Shown piece after piece: positions 43,974 through 52,407 of a stretch of DNA of 64,000 bases. The notes under the pieces are model-generated. The model made no database searches, was not told where the DNA came from, and saw only the letters and a program-made list of their open reading frames with translations. The position numbers and the translations under genes are program-made. Within the stretch, counting starts at the first letter, position 1. Every line of letters starts with the position of its first letter. The stretch is from assembly GCF_018283675.1 (NCBI RefSeq), contig NZ_JAGVRK010000001.1:3286001-3350000 (forward strand), read 5' to 3'. This DNA is from Metabacillus flavus. GTDB taxonomy: Bacteria > Bacillota > Bacilli > Bacillales > Bacillaceae.

Positions 43974-45291
43974 GATACTTCCCTCCTTCTGTTTTCCATG
44001 GATAATCTGAAGCTGCCGTGAACATGAACTTTTTTTGCACTTGCATAAGATCAGAGGCACTGCGTACGGGAAAAAGCCCTAGTTGGATAAGCCGGTCATA
44101 GATGGACTCCTTCCATATCCCAAGCCCTGACACATTCAGCATTTGCTTCGTATGCAGCTTGTCATCCCGTGTTGTTTGCAAAATGCCATTCTTTCTAAAA
44201 CTAGGAAAATAAGCAAAGGGCTTGGAATAAGTTAAGGCAGAAAGATGGCTGAGATTCAAGACATGGCGGGTTCTAGGCTTCCGTACGCGTTCATACCATT
44301 CCAGCAGCCGAGGAGATGTGTTCCCATTTGCATACATCCAGCACAGTAATTCCCCGAGGATATCCCCATCCTGTATAGCAAGGTTCATTCCTTCGCCCGC
44401 CATTGGATGGACACTGTGAGCGGCATCTCCAACAAGGGCCTTATTTCCATCCACATATTTGCTTGCATGATATCTGACAGGAATCATAAGCTGAATTTCC
44501 CTCCAGCTTTTAATTTCATCGACATATCCGTCTAGGTCCGGACAGAGCTCTTTGTAACAGCGATGAAAGTAAGAAATTCCTTTTTCTTTCATATTCTTAT
44601 ATTCTCCCGCCGGAATGAGATAGACCGTCCGAACACGGTTGTCAGGAAGCGGAAAAAGTCCCAGAAATGTATAAGGAGTTGAAATCATTTTGCCTTCTTT
44701 CATAGAAGCCGGCCTGCTAAAGGAAACTGTTAAAAAATGATGATCGTATTGACGCTCTTTAATAGCAGAGTTCATAGATTCCCTCGTCTTGGATTTCCTT
44801 CCTTCCGCTCCGATTACGTAATCTGCCTCAATCGACAAATCTTCTCCCTGAAAATGAATGATTGCTTGATTATGATTAAATTCTTTAAACCTTGCCGGCT
44901 GGAAATAATGGAAGGATGGATAATCTTTCGCTGCATTTAAAATGATATTTTTCAGGCCTTCATGAGGAATCATCAGAGAATAGGAATATGGACTGTTGAT
45001 CATTCTGTAATCCATGCTTGCCTTGCCGGTTTCATGATAGGTTTGATCTCTTTTCTTCATTTCATGGATATCGATATGATGGATGCGATGGCCCTTTGCC
45101 TCTACCTCTTGGATTAGACCGATTGAATGAAAGATTTCCAGACTTTTAGGCTGCAGCAGCTCCCCCTTATACATATGGGTTCCGCTTTTCGCCTGCTCAG
45201 CAACCGTTACATGAATCCCGCACATTGCAAGCTTCAAAGCAACGGTCAGACCTCCCACTCCGCCGCCTATGACCAGAACGCTGGTTTTCAT
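43963..45291 (-). CDS. FAD-dependent monooxygenase (UbiH/PHBH type)
   Basis: A 442-residue group A flavoprotein hydroxylase. The FAD-binding G-G-G-V-G-G-L opens the protein (residues 9-15), the D-G-like segment reads V-I-G-A-E-G-R-K-S, and G-D-A-A-H-S-V-H-P-M-A-G-E-G-M-N is the second FAD motif. Such enzymes hydroxylate aromatic or polyene substrates. It is translationally coupled to the methyltransferase, suggesting successive hydroxylation and O-methylation of one compound. No polyketide or terpene synthase is nearby. Confidence 0.87.
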   Translation of the reverse strand: MKTSVLVIGGGVGGLTVALKLAMCGIHVTVAEQAKSGTHMYKGELLQPKSLEIFHSIGLIQEVEAKGHRIHHIDIHEMKKRDQTYHETGKASMDYRMINSPYSYSLMIPHEGLKNIILNAAKDYPSFHYFQPARFKEFNHNQAIIHFQGEDLSIEADYVIGAEGRKSKTRESMNSAIKERQYDHHFLTVSFSRPASMKEGKMISTPYTFLGLFPLPDNRVRTVYLIPAGEYKNMKEKGISYFHRCYKELCPDLDGYVDEIKSWREIQLMIPVRYHASKYVDGNKALVGDAAHSVHPMAGEGMNLAIQDGDILGELLCWMYANGNTSPRLLEWYERVRKPRTRHVLNLSHLSALTYSKPFAYFPSFRKNGILQTTRDDKLHTKQMLNVSGLGIWKESIYDRLIQLGLFPVRSASDLMQVQKKFMFTAASDYPWKTEGGKYLAE

Positions 45292-45471
45292 TATCTCACC
45301 CCATCATTTCTATCTATTCGTCTTTTTACAGCTTACTGTTTGATCCCGTTAAAGGAGCATCTAACGACAGATGCAAGATCGGCATTTAACTAGAGCAGAG
45401 TATTTTTTTCAAGCCAAATGACAGAATTATGTAGTATGATAAAAAAGGATTGAATTGAAAGGTTGTGTACC

Positions 45472-46507
45472 ATGGAAAACGAACTGAAATCCTATCCAAG
45501 CACCGCAATTATGGTCGGCGGCTTGGAATTTAGCTGGGACCTCGATCAAGGCACTTTTAAATACGAAAAGGACGATGCCGTTCTTTTTTGGATAGATTCT
45601 GCAATGAAAATCTTTTTTTGATACGATTGAAGAAATTTCAGGCGACAAAGCCGCTTCGGTCGTTCTTGAAACAGCTGGCTTCCGACAGGGTATTGTTGTA
45701 GGCGATTACTTCAAAAAACAGAACCTTACGCTTAATGAAGTGGCTGCCGTTCTTCCAAATACCTATGCCTCTGCCGGCTGGGGCAAAATCGAAATATCCC
45801 AGGTGAACCACAGCAGAAAGATGGCGATTATTCAGGTTAAGGACAGCTGGGAGCATAAAATCAACAAAGCTCAGGGAAAAACGAGACGCGGTACATTCAC
45901 TCCCGGCCACTTTGCCGGAATCTTGTCCGGACTATTCGGGGTAAACATTTGGTATAAGGTTCTGAAAAGCCAAATTGAAGGCGACAGTCATTGTGAATTT
46001 GAATATTTCCCTTCTGAAACCACGGTTCAGCAAAACATTCATGAATACGCCCGCAAGGAGCAATCCGAGCAAATCCGCAAGCTTGAGCATCTTGTGGATG
46101 AACGTACAAGTGAATTAAACGGACTAATAAGAGAAATTTCTTCTCCGATTATTCCTGTGCTTGAGGGAATTGTCGTCGTGCCGCTGATTGGAAAATATGA
46201 TGAACAGCGGTCTTATGACCTTGTTCAGCGCACTCTCATTAATCTTCCGCAGCACAAAGCTCAGTACATGGTTTTGGATTTAACCGCCATGAGCGAAGAC
46301 GTTACAAAAGGTACGGTGGAGTTTATCGACCGGCTTGCAACGTCCGCCTCTTTGATCGGCACTAAAACAGTTCTTGTCGGAATTTCTCCTGAATTTGCGA
46401 TATCCATTGCAAAATCGGACTATAATATATCTGCGTTTAATTGCTTTAGCACACTGCAGCATGGAATCTATTTTGCCTTATCGGAACAAGGCAGACAGCT
46501 TACTTGA
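45472..46507 (+). pseudogene. V4R-STAS sensor protein (RsbR-like), frameshifted
   Basis: From ATG 45472 the frame runs 49 codons and stops at a T7 run (45613-45619). Removing one T gives F-F-D-T-I-E-E-I-S-G-D and one uninterrupted protein of about 344 residues. Its middle is a V4R small-molecule-binding domain (G-H-F-A-G-I-L-S-G-L-F-G, ending in C-E-F-E-Y-F-P). A coiled coil follows (residues about 205-230), then an RsbR-like STAS domain (P-V-L-E-G-I-V-V-V-P-L-I-G, L-D-L-T-A-M-S). It probably senses a ligand and works in a stressosome-like complex. The indel is most likely a sequencing error. Confidence 0.82.
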
Positions 46508-46584
46508 TAGAGGGAGTAGTAGAAGGACTGACTTGCAAGGCGCAAGTCCGGCAGAATAGGTCAGAAGAATATCCGTTAGATGAT

Positions 46585-46619
46585 AAGCCTGCTTGAGCAT
46601 ATGTGCCCGGCAGGTTTTT
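46585..46619. terminator. Terminator of the V4R-STAS gene
   Basis: AAGCCTGC / GCAGGTTT arms (one G-U pair) with an 18-base loop, followed by TTTTT; lies between convergent genes. Confidence 0.7.
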
Positions 46620-46820
46620 TTATATCTTCTTTTTTATATGCTCGCACTCTAATTCCCCTAATTCAAAGCGTTCCATCATTTGCCTGTATGCTTCAACCTT
46701 CCCTTCAAGACGGGCTCTCCCGGTCTCATCAAGATCCTGCGTCCCCAGCTGTTCGCACAATTCTTCACCCGTTGTTTTTAAATAGGTGGCAATAGCTGAT
46801 TCATTAAATGTATTCACCAT
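46620..46820 (-). CDS. Small hypothetical protein
   Basis: A 66-residue acidic helical protein, MVNTFNESAIATYLKTTGEELCEQL..., ending in K-K-K-I. No family is recognised. It is believed real because AAGGAGG sits eight bases before the ATG and because it starts and ends cleanly between a terminator and non-coding DNA. It may be a DNA- or protein-binding helical hairpin; that is speculation. Confidence 0.6.
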   Translation of the reverse strand: MVNTFNESAIATYLKTTGEELCEQLGTQDLDETGRARLEGKVEAYRQMMERFELGELECEHIKKKI

Positions 46821-46961
46821 TGATAAGTCCTCCTTTTTTGTATTATTCTGGGTAATACCCTTTGGTTTGGAATTTTAATCCTTTGGGTGGGCTGATGGGG
46901 ATTGAGGTGAAAAATTGACTGATTTCTTTCCTGCTGCGCTTAGGACAGGCACTGCCCTCCT

Positions 46962-47053
46962 TTAAATCAAAGTTTTGTTAAACTAGGCTGCTGATTTCAC
47001 TGCAGGCGTTCGATCCAATCAACAGGTGTTAAAATTTTGCTTTGCTTTAACAT
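46962..47053. repeat. Interspersed repeat, internally deleted copy
   Basis: TTTAAATCAAAGTTTTGTTAAACTAGGCTGCTGATTTCACTGCAGGCGTTCG joins directly to ATCCAATCAACAGGTGTTAAA. Compared with the full copy at 47233-47430, the central 100 bp or so is missing while both ends are kept. Confidence 0.85.
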
Positions 47054-47059
47054 TATCAG

Positions 47060-47168
47060 CAATCAGTAGAAGCGAAAAAGAAGAAAGCGTTAAAACGTCT
47101 AAAGGCTTTAGGGTATGAAGTAACCCTTACGTCCAAAAACGAGAATACAAGAATATCAGGGGACCAAA
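47060..47168 (+). other. Possible decayed coding remnant
   Basis: One frame reads S-V-E-A-K-K-K-K-A-L-K-R-L-K-A-L-G-Y-E-V-T-L-T-S-K-N-E with no start codon or ribosome site, ending at a stop near 47167. The L-x-x-L-G-Y-E-V-T-L pattern is reminiscent of C-terminal tails of some transposases, but this cannot be confirmed by eye. It lies between the two repeat copies. Confidence 0.3.
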
Positions 47169-47232
47169 AAAAGTGAAATCAAGGCACCCTTAGTTTTGTG
47201 TTGCCTTTTTTCAGGAGTTATTTTCAAGGTAG

Positions 47233-47430
47233 CTTAAATCAAAAGCTCTGTTAAATTTGGCTGTTGATTTCCGCTGCAGGCGTTCGCTTTCCGCGGCGCG
47301 GGCGGTGAGCCTCCTCTGCGCTATGCGCCTGCGGGGTCTCACCTGTCCCGCTGCTGCCGCAGGAGTCTCACGCCTTCCGCTACAATCAACAGGTGTTAAA
47401 AAAAAAATCAACCTCCTGCTTTAACATAGC
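47233..47430. repeat. Interspersed Bacillus-type intergenic repeat, full copy
   Basis: CTTAAATCAAAAGCTCTG...TGATTTCCGCTGCAGGCG...GCCTGCGGGGTCTCACC...CTCACGCCTTCCGC...CAACAGGTGTTAAA. The GC-rich core is the element widely seen between Bacillus genes, and it is inverted relative to the copy at 18319. With the deleted copy and remnant it fills the 650-bp gap between the small ORF and the YusW-like gene. Confidence 0.9.
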
Positions 47431-47435
47431 CAAAT

Positions 47436-47464
47436 TAAAAAAAACCGCCCTATATGAGGACGGT
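47436..47464 (-). terminator. Terminator of the YusW-like gene
   Basis: ACCGTCC / GGGCGGT arms, seven-base loop, then TTTTTTTT on the reverse strand. Confidence 0.9.
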
Positions 47465-47473
47465 CCTTCTTGC

Positions 47474-48277
47474 TTATCTTTCGAAGTTAATATTCGCTTT
47501 TGTATTGTTTTCAAACTGAGACTGAACTTCCACTTTCGTGATGTCCGTCACTTTCATTCCAAGTGTTTTGGAGAGCTGATCAAGGTAGCTATTCCACGTA
47601 ACATCTTTAGCAGGAATGACGCTGTCTTTAATTCTCATCGCTTCAAGCAGAGCATAGATTCCTTTATATTCTTTCGTGCCGGCTGCTGTTTTCTTTTCAA
47701 TAATTGCTTTAACGCTGTCGCCGTGAGCATGGTATGTTACATGGTAGTAGTAGCCGTTTTTGTCTTCTACTTTCATGTAAAGCTTGCTGATGTTGTAAGG
47801 ATTGATAACTGCGGATTTTTCACCTTTTTTAAAAGAAAAATCTACAGTTGCCATGTTGTTGAAACCTATTGAAGCTTTTGCGCGCTGAACGTCAGCCGGT
47901 TTTACTCCAAGAGCATTGGACAAGCGCTTGATTACTTCTTCTTTACTTAGATTCATGGAAAGATCAAGACTTTTCACAAACTCAGCAACTTTTTTGTTTG
48001 CTTCTTCGCCTGTTAATTCAATCGTTTTATTACCGGCTTCTTTTTTGATGGAAACCTTAACAATTCCTTTTTCTTCCTTGTAATCCACTTTGTACTTTGC
48101 ATCTTCAAGTTCAACTGTGCCTTTGAAGGTATCGACTGTTTTCCATAAGGAATTCACGTCAATTTTCTTCACTTGCTCAATTGTTCCCTGCGGAAGCTTA
48201 ACTTCCGATGCAGATGCTTGACCTGCCACGTTGACTGCAAGTGCTGCCGCCAATACTGCTGAAGCGATTTTCTTCAT
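47474..48277 (-). CDS. Secreted protein with two YusW-like modules
   Basis: A 267-residue exported protein: the signal peptide cleaves near A-S-A-S (residue 24). Two similar halves follow, about residues 55-155 and 165-267. Each has beta strands ending in a helix that begins L-T-G-E-E-A / K-G-I-Y-A-L-L-E-A and then a second helix with L-S-x-x-L-G-(V/M)-K-x-x-D-(V/I). The pattern resembles the YusW-like fold, a guess from secondary-structure rhythm rather than clear identity. Role unknown; it lies 74 bases after hasB. Confidence 0.7.
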   Translation of the reverse strand: MKKIASAVLAAALAVNVAGQASASEVKLPQGTIEQVKKIDVNSLWKTVDTFKGTVELEDAKYKVDYKEEKGIVKVSIKKEAGNKTIELTGEEANKKVAEFVKSLDLSMNLSKEEVIKRLSNALGVKPADVQRAKASIGFNNMATVDFSFKKGEKSAVINPYNISKLYMKVEDKNGYYYHVTYHAHGDSVKAIIEKKTAAGTKEYKGIYALLEAMRIKDSVIPAKDVTWNSYLDQLSKTLGMKVTDITKVEVQSQFENNTKANINFER

Positions 48278-48351
48278 TCTCTTAGCACCCTCTCAAAGTT
48301 ATTTGGTTACATAGATGCAGATCCAAAGCTGTAAGTTTAATAATCTATGGA

Positions 48352-49701
48352 TTAAAAGGAAGCAGCAAGAATCGATTCCTGCTCTTTTTCACCTGTAGGA
48401 AGGACTGCGTCGCGTCCGATTGAAATGTACTCAACGTGAAGCTTCTGCGCCTCTTCTGCTGTATAGCAGTTGCGGCCGTCAAATACGATTGGATTTTCCA
48501 TAAACAGTCCAGACATAAGAAGAGCTTTTTCTACAATTTCTTTCCAGTCTGTTAAGATAAAGACCGCATCCGCTTCCTTGATTGCATCTTCAATCTGTTC
48601 TGCATATTGAACTTCTTCTGGGAGAATCGTTTTTGCATTTTCAGCAGCAATCGGATCATAGCCGATAATTTCTGCTCCTTCTTCTACCAGCTGCTTGGAA
48701 ACAACAATTGAAGCTGCTTCACGCATATCATCCGTTTCAGGTTTGAACGCAAGGCCAAGCAAGGCGATACGCTTTCCTTCAAGAGACCCTAAACGTTCTT
48801 TAGCCTTTTTAACGAGAAGCGTTTTTTGGTTCTCATTGATTTGAATAACGGATTTCAGAAGGTGGAAATCATGGCCGTAATCCTGGGAGATTTTCACAAG
48901 TGCATGCGTATCTTTCGGGAAGCAAGAACCGCCGTAGCCGATTCCAGCATTAAGGAATTTGCTTCCGATCCTTGCATCCTGCCCCATGCCTTTTGCCACT
49001 TCATTCACATCAGCGCCTACTTTTTCGGAAAGATTCGCAATTTCGTTGATAAAGGAAATTTTCGTTGCAAGAAAGGCATTTGCTGCATACTTGATCATTT
49101 CTGCACTGCTGATGCTTGTTTTCAGAATAGGAAGTCCGAATGGCTTGTTGATTTCTTCAATGATATTAGCTGCTTCAGCGTCGTCCGCTCCAATGACAAT
49201 GCGGTCGCCATTGAAGGAATCATGGATAGCCGAACCTTCTCTTAGGAATTCAGGATTTGAAACGGCTTCCACCAGGTAATTGTCCTGAAGGTTGGCCATA
49301 ACCAATTCGCGCACTTTGTAATTTGTTCCGAGCGGAACTGTACTTTTTGTTACGACTGTCACGTCGCGTGTGATATTTTGCCCGATATCTCTTGCTGCTT
49401 TATAAATATAGGAAAGGTTGGCAGAACCATCTTCAGACTGAGGAGTACCTACAGCGATATAAACAACATCTTTGTCTTTAAGGCCGATGATATGGCTGTC
49501 AGTGAACTTCAGGCGGCCAGCCTCAATGTTTTTCAGCATTAATTCTTCAAGGCCCGGTTCATAAATAGGGGAAATTCCTTTTTGAAGCAATTCTACTTTT
49601 TCAGAATTAATATCCAGGCACGTGACGTCATGCCCGATTTCAGAAAGACAAACTCCAGTAACAAGACCTACGTACCCAGTTCCGATAATGGCAATATTCA
49701 T
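48352..49701 (-). CDS. hasB: UDP-glucose 6-dehydrogenase (HasB/TuaD)
   Basis: A 449-residue enzyme oxidising UDP-glucose to UDP-glucuronate. Rossmann motif G-T-G-Y-V-G-L at residue 7; the catalytic cysteine is in G-I-G-Y-G-G-S-C-F-P-K-D. Its product is one of the two hyaluronan precursors and also feeds teichuronic acid. It is third in an operon whose first gene is a hyaluronan synthase-like protein, hence the HasB role is preferred over TuaD, though either could apply. Confidence 0.92.
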   Translation of the reverse strand: MNIAIIGTGYVGLVTGVCLSEIGHDVTCLDINSEKVELLQKGISPIYEPGLEELMLKNIEAGRLKFTDSHIIGLKDKDVVYIAVGTPQSEDGSANLSYIYKAARDIGQNITRDVTVVTKSTVPLGTNYKVRELVMANLQDNYLVEAVSNPEFLREGSAIHDSFNGDRIVIGADDAEAANIIEEINKPFGLPILKTSISSAEMIKYAANAFLATKISFINEIANLSEKVGADVNEVAKGMGQDARIGSKFLNAGIGYGGSCFPKDTHALVKISQDYGHDFHLLKSVIQINENQKTLLVKKAKERLGSLEGKRIALLGLAFKPETDDMREAASIVVSKQLVEEGAEIIGYDPIAAENAKTILPEEVQYAEQIEDAIKEADAVFILTDWKEIVEKALLMSGLFMENPIVFDGRNCYTAEEAQKLHVEYISIGRDAVLPTGEKEQESILAASF

Positions 49702-49732
49702 GATTATTCCTCCTTCTAAGCTTTACACCAAG

Positions 49733-49778
49733 ACGTGCTTTTCCCAGCTGCAGTTACAGCTGGGAACCAGTGGCACGT
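49733..49778. other. Nested perfect hairpin between hasC and hasB
   Basis: Inner arms TTCCCAGCTG / CAGCTGGGAA (ten bases, six-base loop) lie within outer arms ACGTGC / GCACGT. The structure begins right at the hasC stop codon and has no T-run, so it looks like an mRNA stability or processing element within the operon rather than a terminator. Confidence 0.8.
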
Positions 49779-50672
49779 TTACGATAGGATGATTTCTTTC
49801 TCTTTTACAAGGCTGCTTAAATATTCGTGAACCTGGTCTCCAAGATCTCCACGCTCAAGAGCAAAATCAATGGTTGCTTTGACAAAACCGAATTTGTCTC
49901 CAACATCATAGCGTTTGCCTGCAAAGTTATAAGCTAGTACGGTTTGTGATTCATTCAGAATTTTGATTGCGTCAGTAAGCTGGATTTCGTTTCCGGAACC
50001 CGGCGGAAGCGTCTCAAGGATACTGAAGATCTCAGGCGTCAATATGTAACGGCCCATAATCGCGTAGTTGGAAGGAGCTTGCTCAACGGCAGGCTTCTCC
50101 ACTACAGTTGATAGAGATAGAACATCTTCTTCAAGTGTCTTGTTTTCAAGAGGAGCAATGATTCCGTATTTGGATACATCCTTATGCTCCACTTCCTGAA
50201 CACCTAAAACAGAGGAATCATATTTTTCGAACACATCTATGAGCTGTTTTAAGCATGGAGTTTCGGACTTAACGATGTCGTCGCCAAGCAAAACGGCAAA
50301 AGGTTCATTTCCGATAAAGCTCTCCGCGCAATGGATGGCATGTCCAAGACCGCGGGGCTCTTTCTGGCGTACATAGTGGATGTTCGCCATGTTGGATATC
50401 GACTGAATTTCCTCAAGCCTTTCAAACTTGCCTTTTTTGTAGAGCGTTTCCTCCAGCTCATAGGACTTATCGAAATGATCCTCAATGGCGCGTTTTCCGC
50501 GTCCGCTAATGACGAGAATATCTTCAATCCCCGATTTAATTGCTTCCTCCACAATGTATTGAATTGTTGGCTTATCTACAATTGGGAGCATTTCCTTCGG
50601 CTGTGCTTTCGTAGCTGGAAGGAAACGGGTGCCTAAACCGGCTGCAGGAATAATCGCTTTACGTACTTTCAT
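49779..50672 (-). CDS. hasC: UTP-glucose-1-phosphate uridylyltransferase (HasC/GtaB)
   Basis: A 297-residue GalU-type enzyme making UDP-glucose. The nucleotide motif is [15 protein letters not shown] near the N terminus, and V-E-K-P and G-D-K-F-G-F-V-K occur later. ATG 50672 follows GGAGAGG; the frame upstream to 50690 is not needed. It lies 44 bases after hasA. A housekeeping gtaB may exist elsewhere. Confidence 0.93.
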   Translation of the reverse strand: MKVRKAIIPAAGLGTRFLPATKAQPKEMLPIVDKPTIQYIVEEAIKSGIEDILVISGRGKRAIEDHFDKSYELEETLYKKGKFERLEEIQSISNMANIHYVRQKEPRGLGHAIHCAESFIGNEPFAVLLGDDIVKSETPCLKQLIDVFEKYDSSVLGVQEVEHKDVSKYGIIAPLENKTLEEDVLSLSTVVEKPAVEQAPSNYAIMGRYILTPEIFSILETLPPGSGNEIQLTDAIKILNESQTVLAYNFAGKRYDVGDKFGFVKATIDFALERGDLGDQVHEYLSSLVKEKEIILS

Positions 50673-50716
50673 TAAAACCTCTCCATTCACATAAGATTCA
50701 TCTCATAAGGATAGCA

Positions 50717-52072
50717 TTAGCCGCGTGTACCCCAAGCTGTTGAGCGAATAGTCAGAAGCGCCCAGAAGCGAAGCGGGCAAAGCAGGATTAGGAACAGTAA
50801 ACCATATAATGGTGCGAGCAAGAATGTAAAAGGCCTCTTGTAGGCATAAAAAACGTTACGGGCGTAAGCCGATATAATAACGTAAGCCAAGTAGTATATG
50901 AGCAAGATCCAGCCCATTGTCGTAGTCGTGAAGTAGATGGCGAGAATTAGTGAAATACCAAATGCAATCCAAAGGAACATTTCAAGCATGACCCAAACGA
51001 AAACGTTAGGCTTCGTAAAACCAATTTTCATCGCAACAAGACTCTCGCGGAAAAATGACTTATTCCAGCGTGATTGCTGCTTAAGCAGTGTGCGCAAAGT
51101 TGTTGGAGCATCCGTAATACAGCGGGCAGTCGATTGATAAAGCGTTTTTCCTTCACGGATTGCATAGTTTGTCAGGCAGCGGTCATCTCCAAGCTGGACC
51201 TGCTGTCCAAGGAACATCTGATTTCCATAGTGATCCAGGTTTTTCATAACCACTTCGCGTCTGTATGCACTTAATGGTCCGCTGCATACTAAAACATTAT
51301 TTGTAACAGAGTGAGCAGCACGCTCTACACGGAAAGCATTGTCGTAACGCATATCAATAAGGCGGGTAAGAACATTATCAGTGCGGTTTCGGATATTTAC
51401 GTGACCGGTAGTAGCAGATACTTCCGGGTTGTTAAAAGGTTTAAGCAATTCTCGAACAGCATTTGGAAATACAGTACAGTCTGAATCCACTGTTATGTAA
51501 ACATCTCCTGTTGCTCTTTCGAAAGCCCAGATTTGCGCATGGCGTTTCCCTTTATTTTGAGGAAGGCGATGAACAATTAGATTCGGCATTTTATAATTGC
51601 CTTTAGCCAGCTCAGCAGCTGTTTCGCCAATACCTGACATAAGGTTTTCTTTAAGTTTCAAAGTAGCCTCATAACCGGATATATCCTTGCTTCCATCATC
51701 AATCACGAAAATCTCATGAACCGGATAATCCTGTTTCAAAATACTTTCGATAGTGCCAAGCACTGATTCAGGAGCTTCATTATAGGAAGGTATAACGACT
51801 GATACTTTTAAATCAGGCGGATCCATCATGACTTCCTGATATTTGAAGGAAAGAAGCATTTTCCCTAATAGGTAGGCAATCATTACAGAACCATATAGAC
51901 CGATTGTTAAATTCAACTTATCAGACGCAGTCCAGTTCACATAGAAAAGGGCCGCTACTGTGATCACGAACAAAGAAATAACGAAGGTCTTTTCCCTCGC
52001 TGATAATTTCTTTTGTGTGTTCATTTCCTGCGATTCTCTCAGCGCAGACAGATCCTGTTCAACTTTAGCCAT
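50717..52072 (-). CDS. hasA: Class I hyaluronan synthase-like glycosyltransferase (HasA)
   Basis: A 451-residue GT2 membrane enzyme: two N-terminal helices (30-45, 58-75), a cytosolic catalytic domain with I-D-D-G-S (124-128), D-S-D (196-198), G-D-D-R (295-298) and Q-Q-S-R-W (332-336), then about four helices. Stretches such as S-G-P-L-S-A-Y-R-R-E-V-V and R-W-N-K-S-F-F-R-E-S, and the ending T-I-R-S-T-A-W-G-T-R-G, closely follow streptococcal HasA. It should join GlcNAc and glucuronate alternately and extrude the chain. A related GT2 polymer cannot be excluded. Confidence 0.88.
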   Translation of the reverse strand: MAKVEQDLSALRESQEMNTQKKLSAREKTFVISLFVITVAALFYVNWTASDKLNLTIGLYGSVMIAYLLGKMLLSFKYQEVMMDPPDLKVSVVIPSYNEAPESVLGTIESILKQDYPVHEIFVIDDGSKDISGYEATLKLKENLMSGIGETAAELAKGNYKMPNLIVHRLPQNKGKRHAQIWAFERATGDVYITVDSDCTVFPNAVRELLKPFNNPEVSATTGHVNIRNRTDNVLTRLIDMRYDNAFRVERAAHSVTNNVLVCSGPLSAYRREVVMKNLDHYGNQMFLGQQVQLGDDRCLTNYAIREGKTLYQSTARCITDAPTTLRTLLKQQSRWNKSFFRESLVAMKIGFTKPNVFVWVMLEMFLWIAFGISLILAIYFTTTTMGWILLIYYLAYVIISAYARNVFYAYKRPFTFLLAPLYGLLFLILLCPLRFWALLTIRSTAWGTRG

Positions 52073-52291
52073 ACTCGTTCTCCTCTCAAATTGATTTTGG
52101 CTCCCTCACCTCTGCCATTCAGCAATCAGCTACGGAACTTTCATCTCGTTCAGATTAAGGAATTTTCCAAAACCGTTCAATCTGCCGTTATGCCCGTGAC
52201 TAAATTCATCCCTTCTTCAAGAAAATGAGAGAAATTCAATCTTTTCAAGGATGTAAGCGTTCTCCATAACATCTTCGCACTTTCTTCACTT

Positions 52292-52308
52292 TGTAATATT
52301 AATGTAAT
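52292..52308. promoter_or_regulatory. WalR/PhoP-type direct repeat 1 upstream of hasA
   Basis: TGTAAT-ATTAA-TGTAAT fits the WalR (YycF) consensus TGTWAH-N5-TGTWAH exactly. Read on the hasA strand it is ATTACA-N5-ATTACA, similar to PhoP boxes. Confidence 0.6.
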
Positions 52309-52311
52309 AAT

Positions 52312-52341
52312 AAAAACCCCTTCAAAATAGGGGGTTTCTTT
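52312..52341 (-). terminator. Leader hairpin upstream of hasA
   Basis: On the reverse strand AAACCCCC-TATTTTGA-AGGGGTTTTTATTATT is a complete intrinsic terminator, about 240 bases before the hasA ATG. No gene ends upstream of it, so it may be an attenuator in a long hasA leader. Confidence 0.65.
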
Positions 52342-52390
52342 AAACCTGTATTTGATATATAGGAATAAACCATTGACCGTTCGTAATCTT

Positions 52391-52407
52391 TGTAATCTAT
52401 TTGTAAT
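52391..52407. promoter_or_regulatory. WalR/PhoP-type direct repeat 2 upstream of hasA
   Basis: TGTAAT-CTATT-TGTAAT is a second exact TGTWAH-N5-TGTWAH site, 99 bp from the first, in the 710-bp divergent region between hasA and the ABC transporter operon. The remainder of that region is AT-rich with no gene. Confidence 0.6.
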
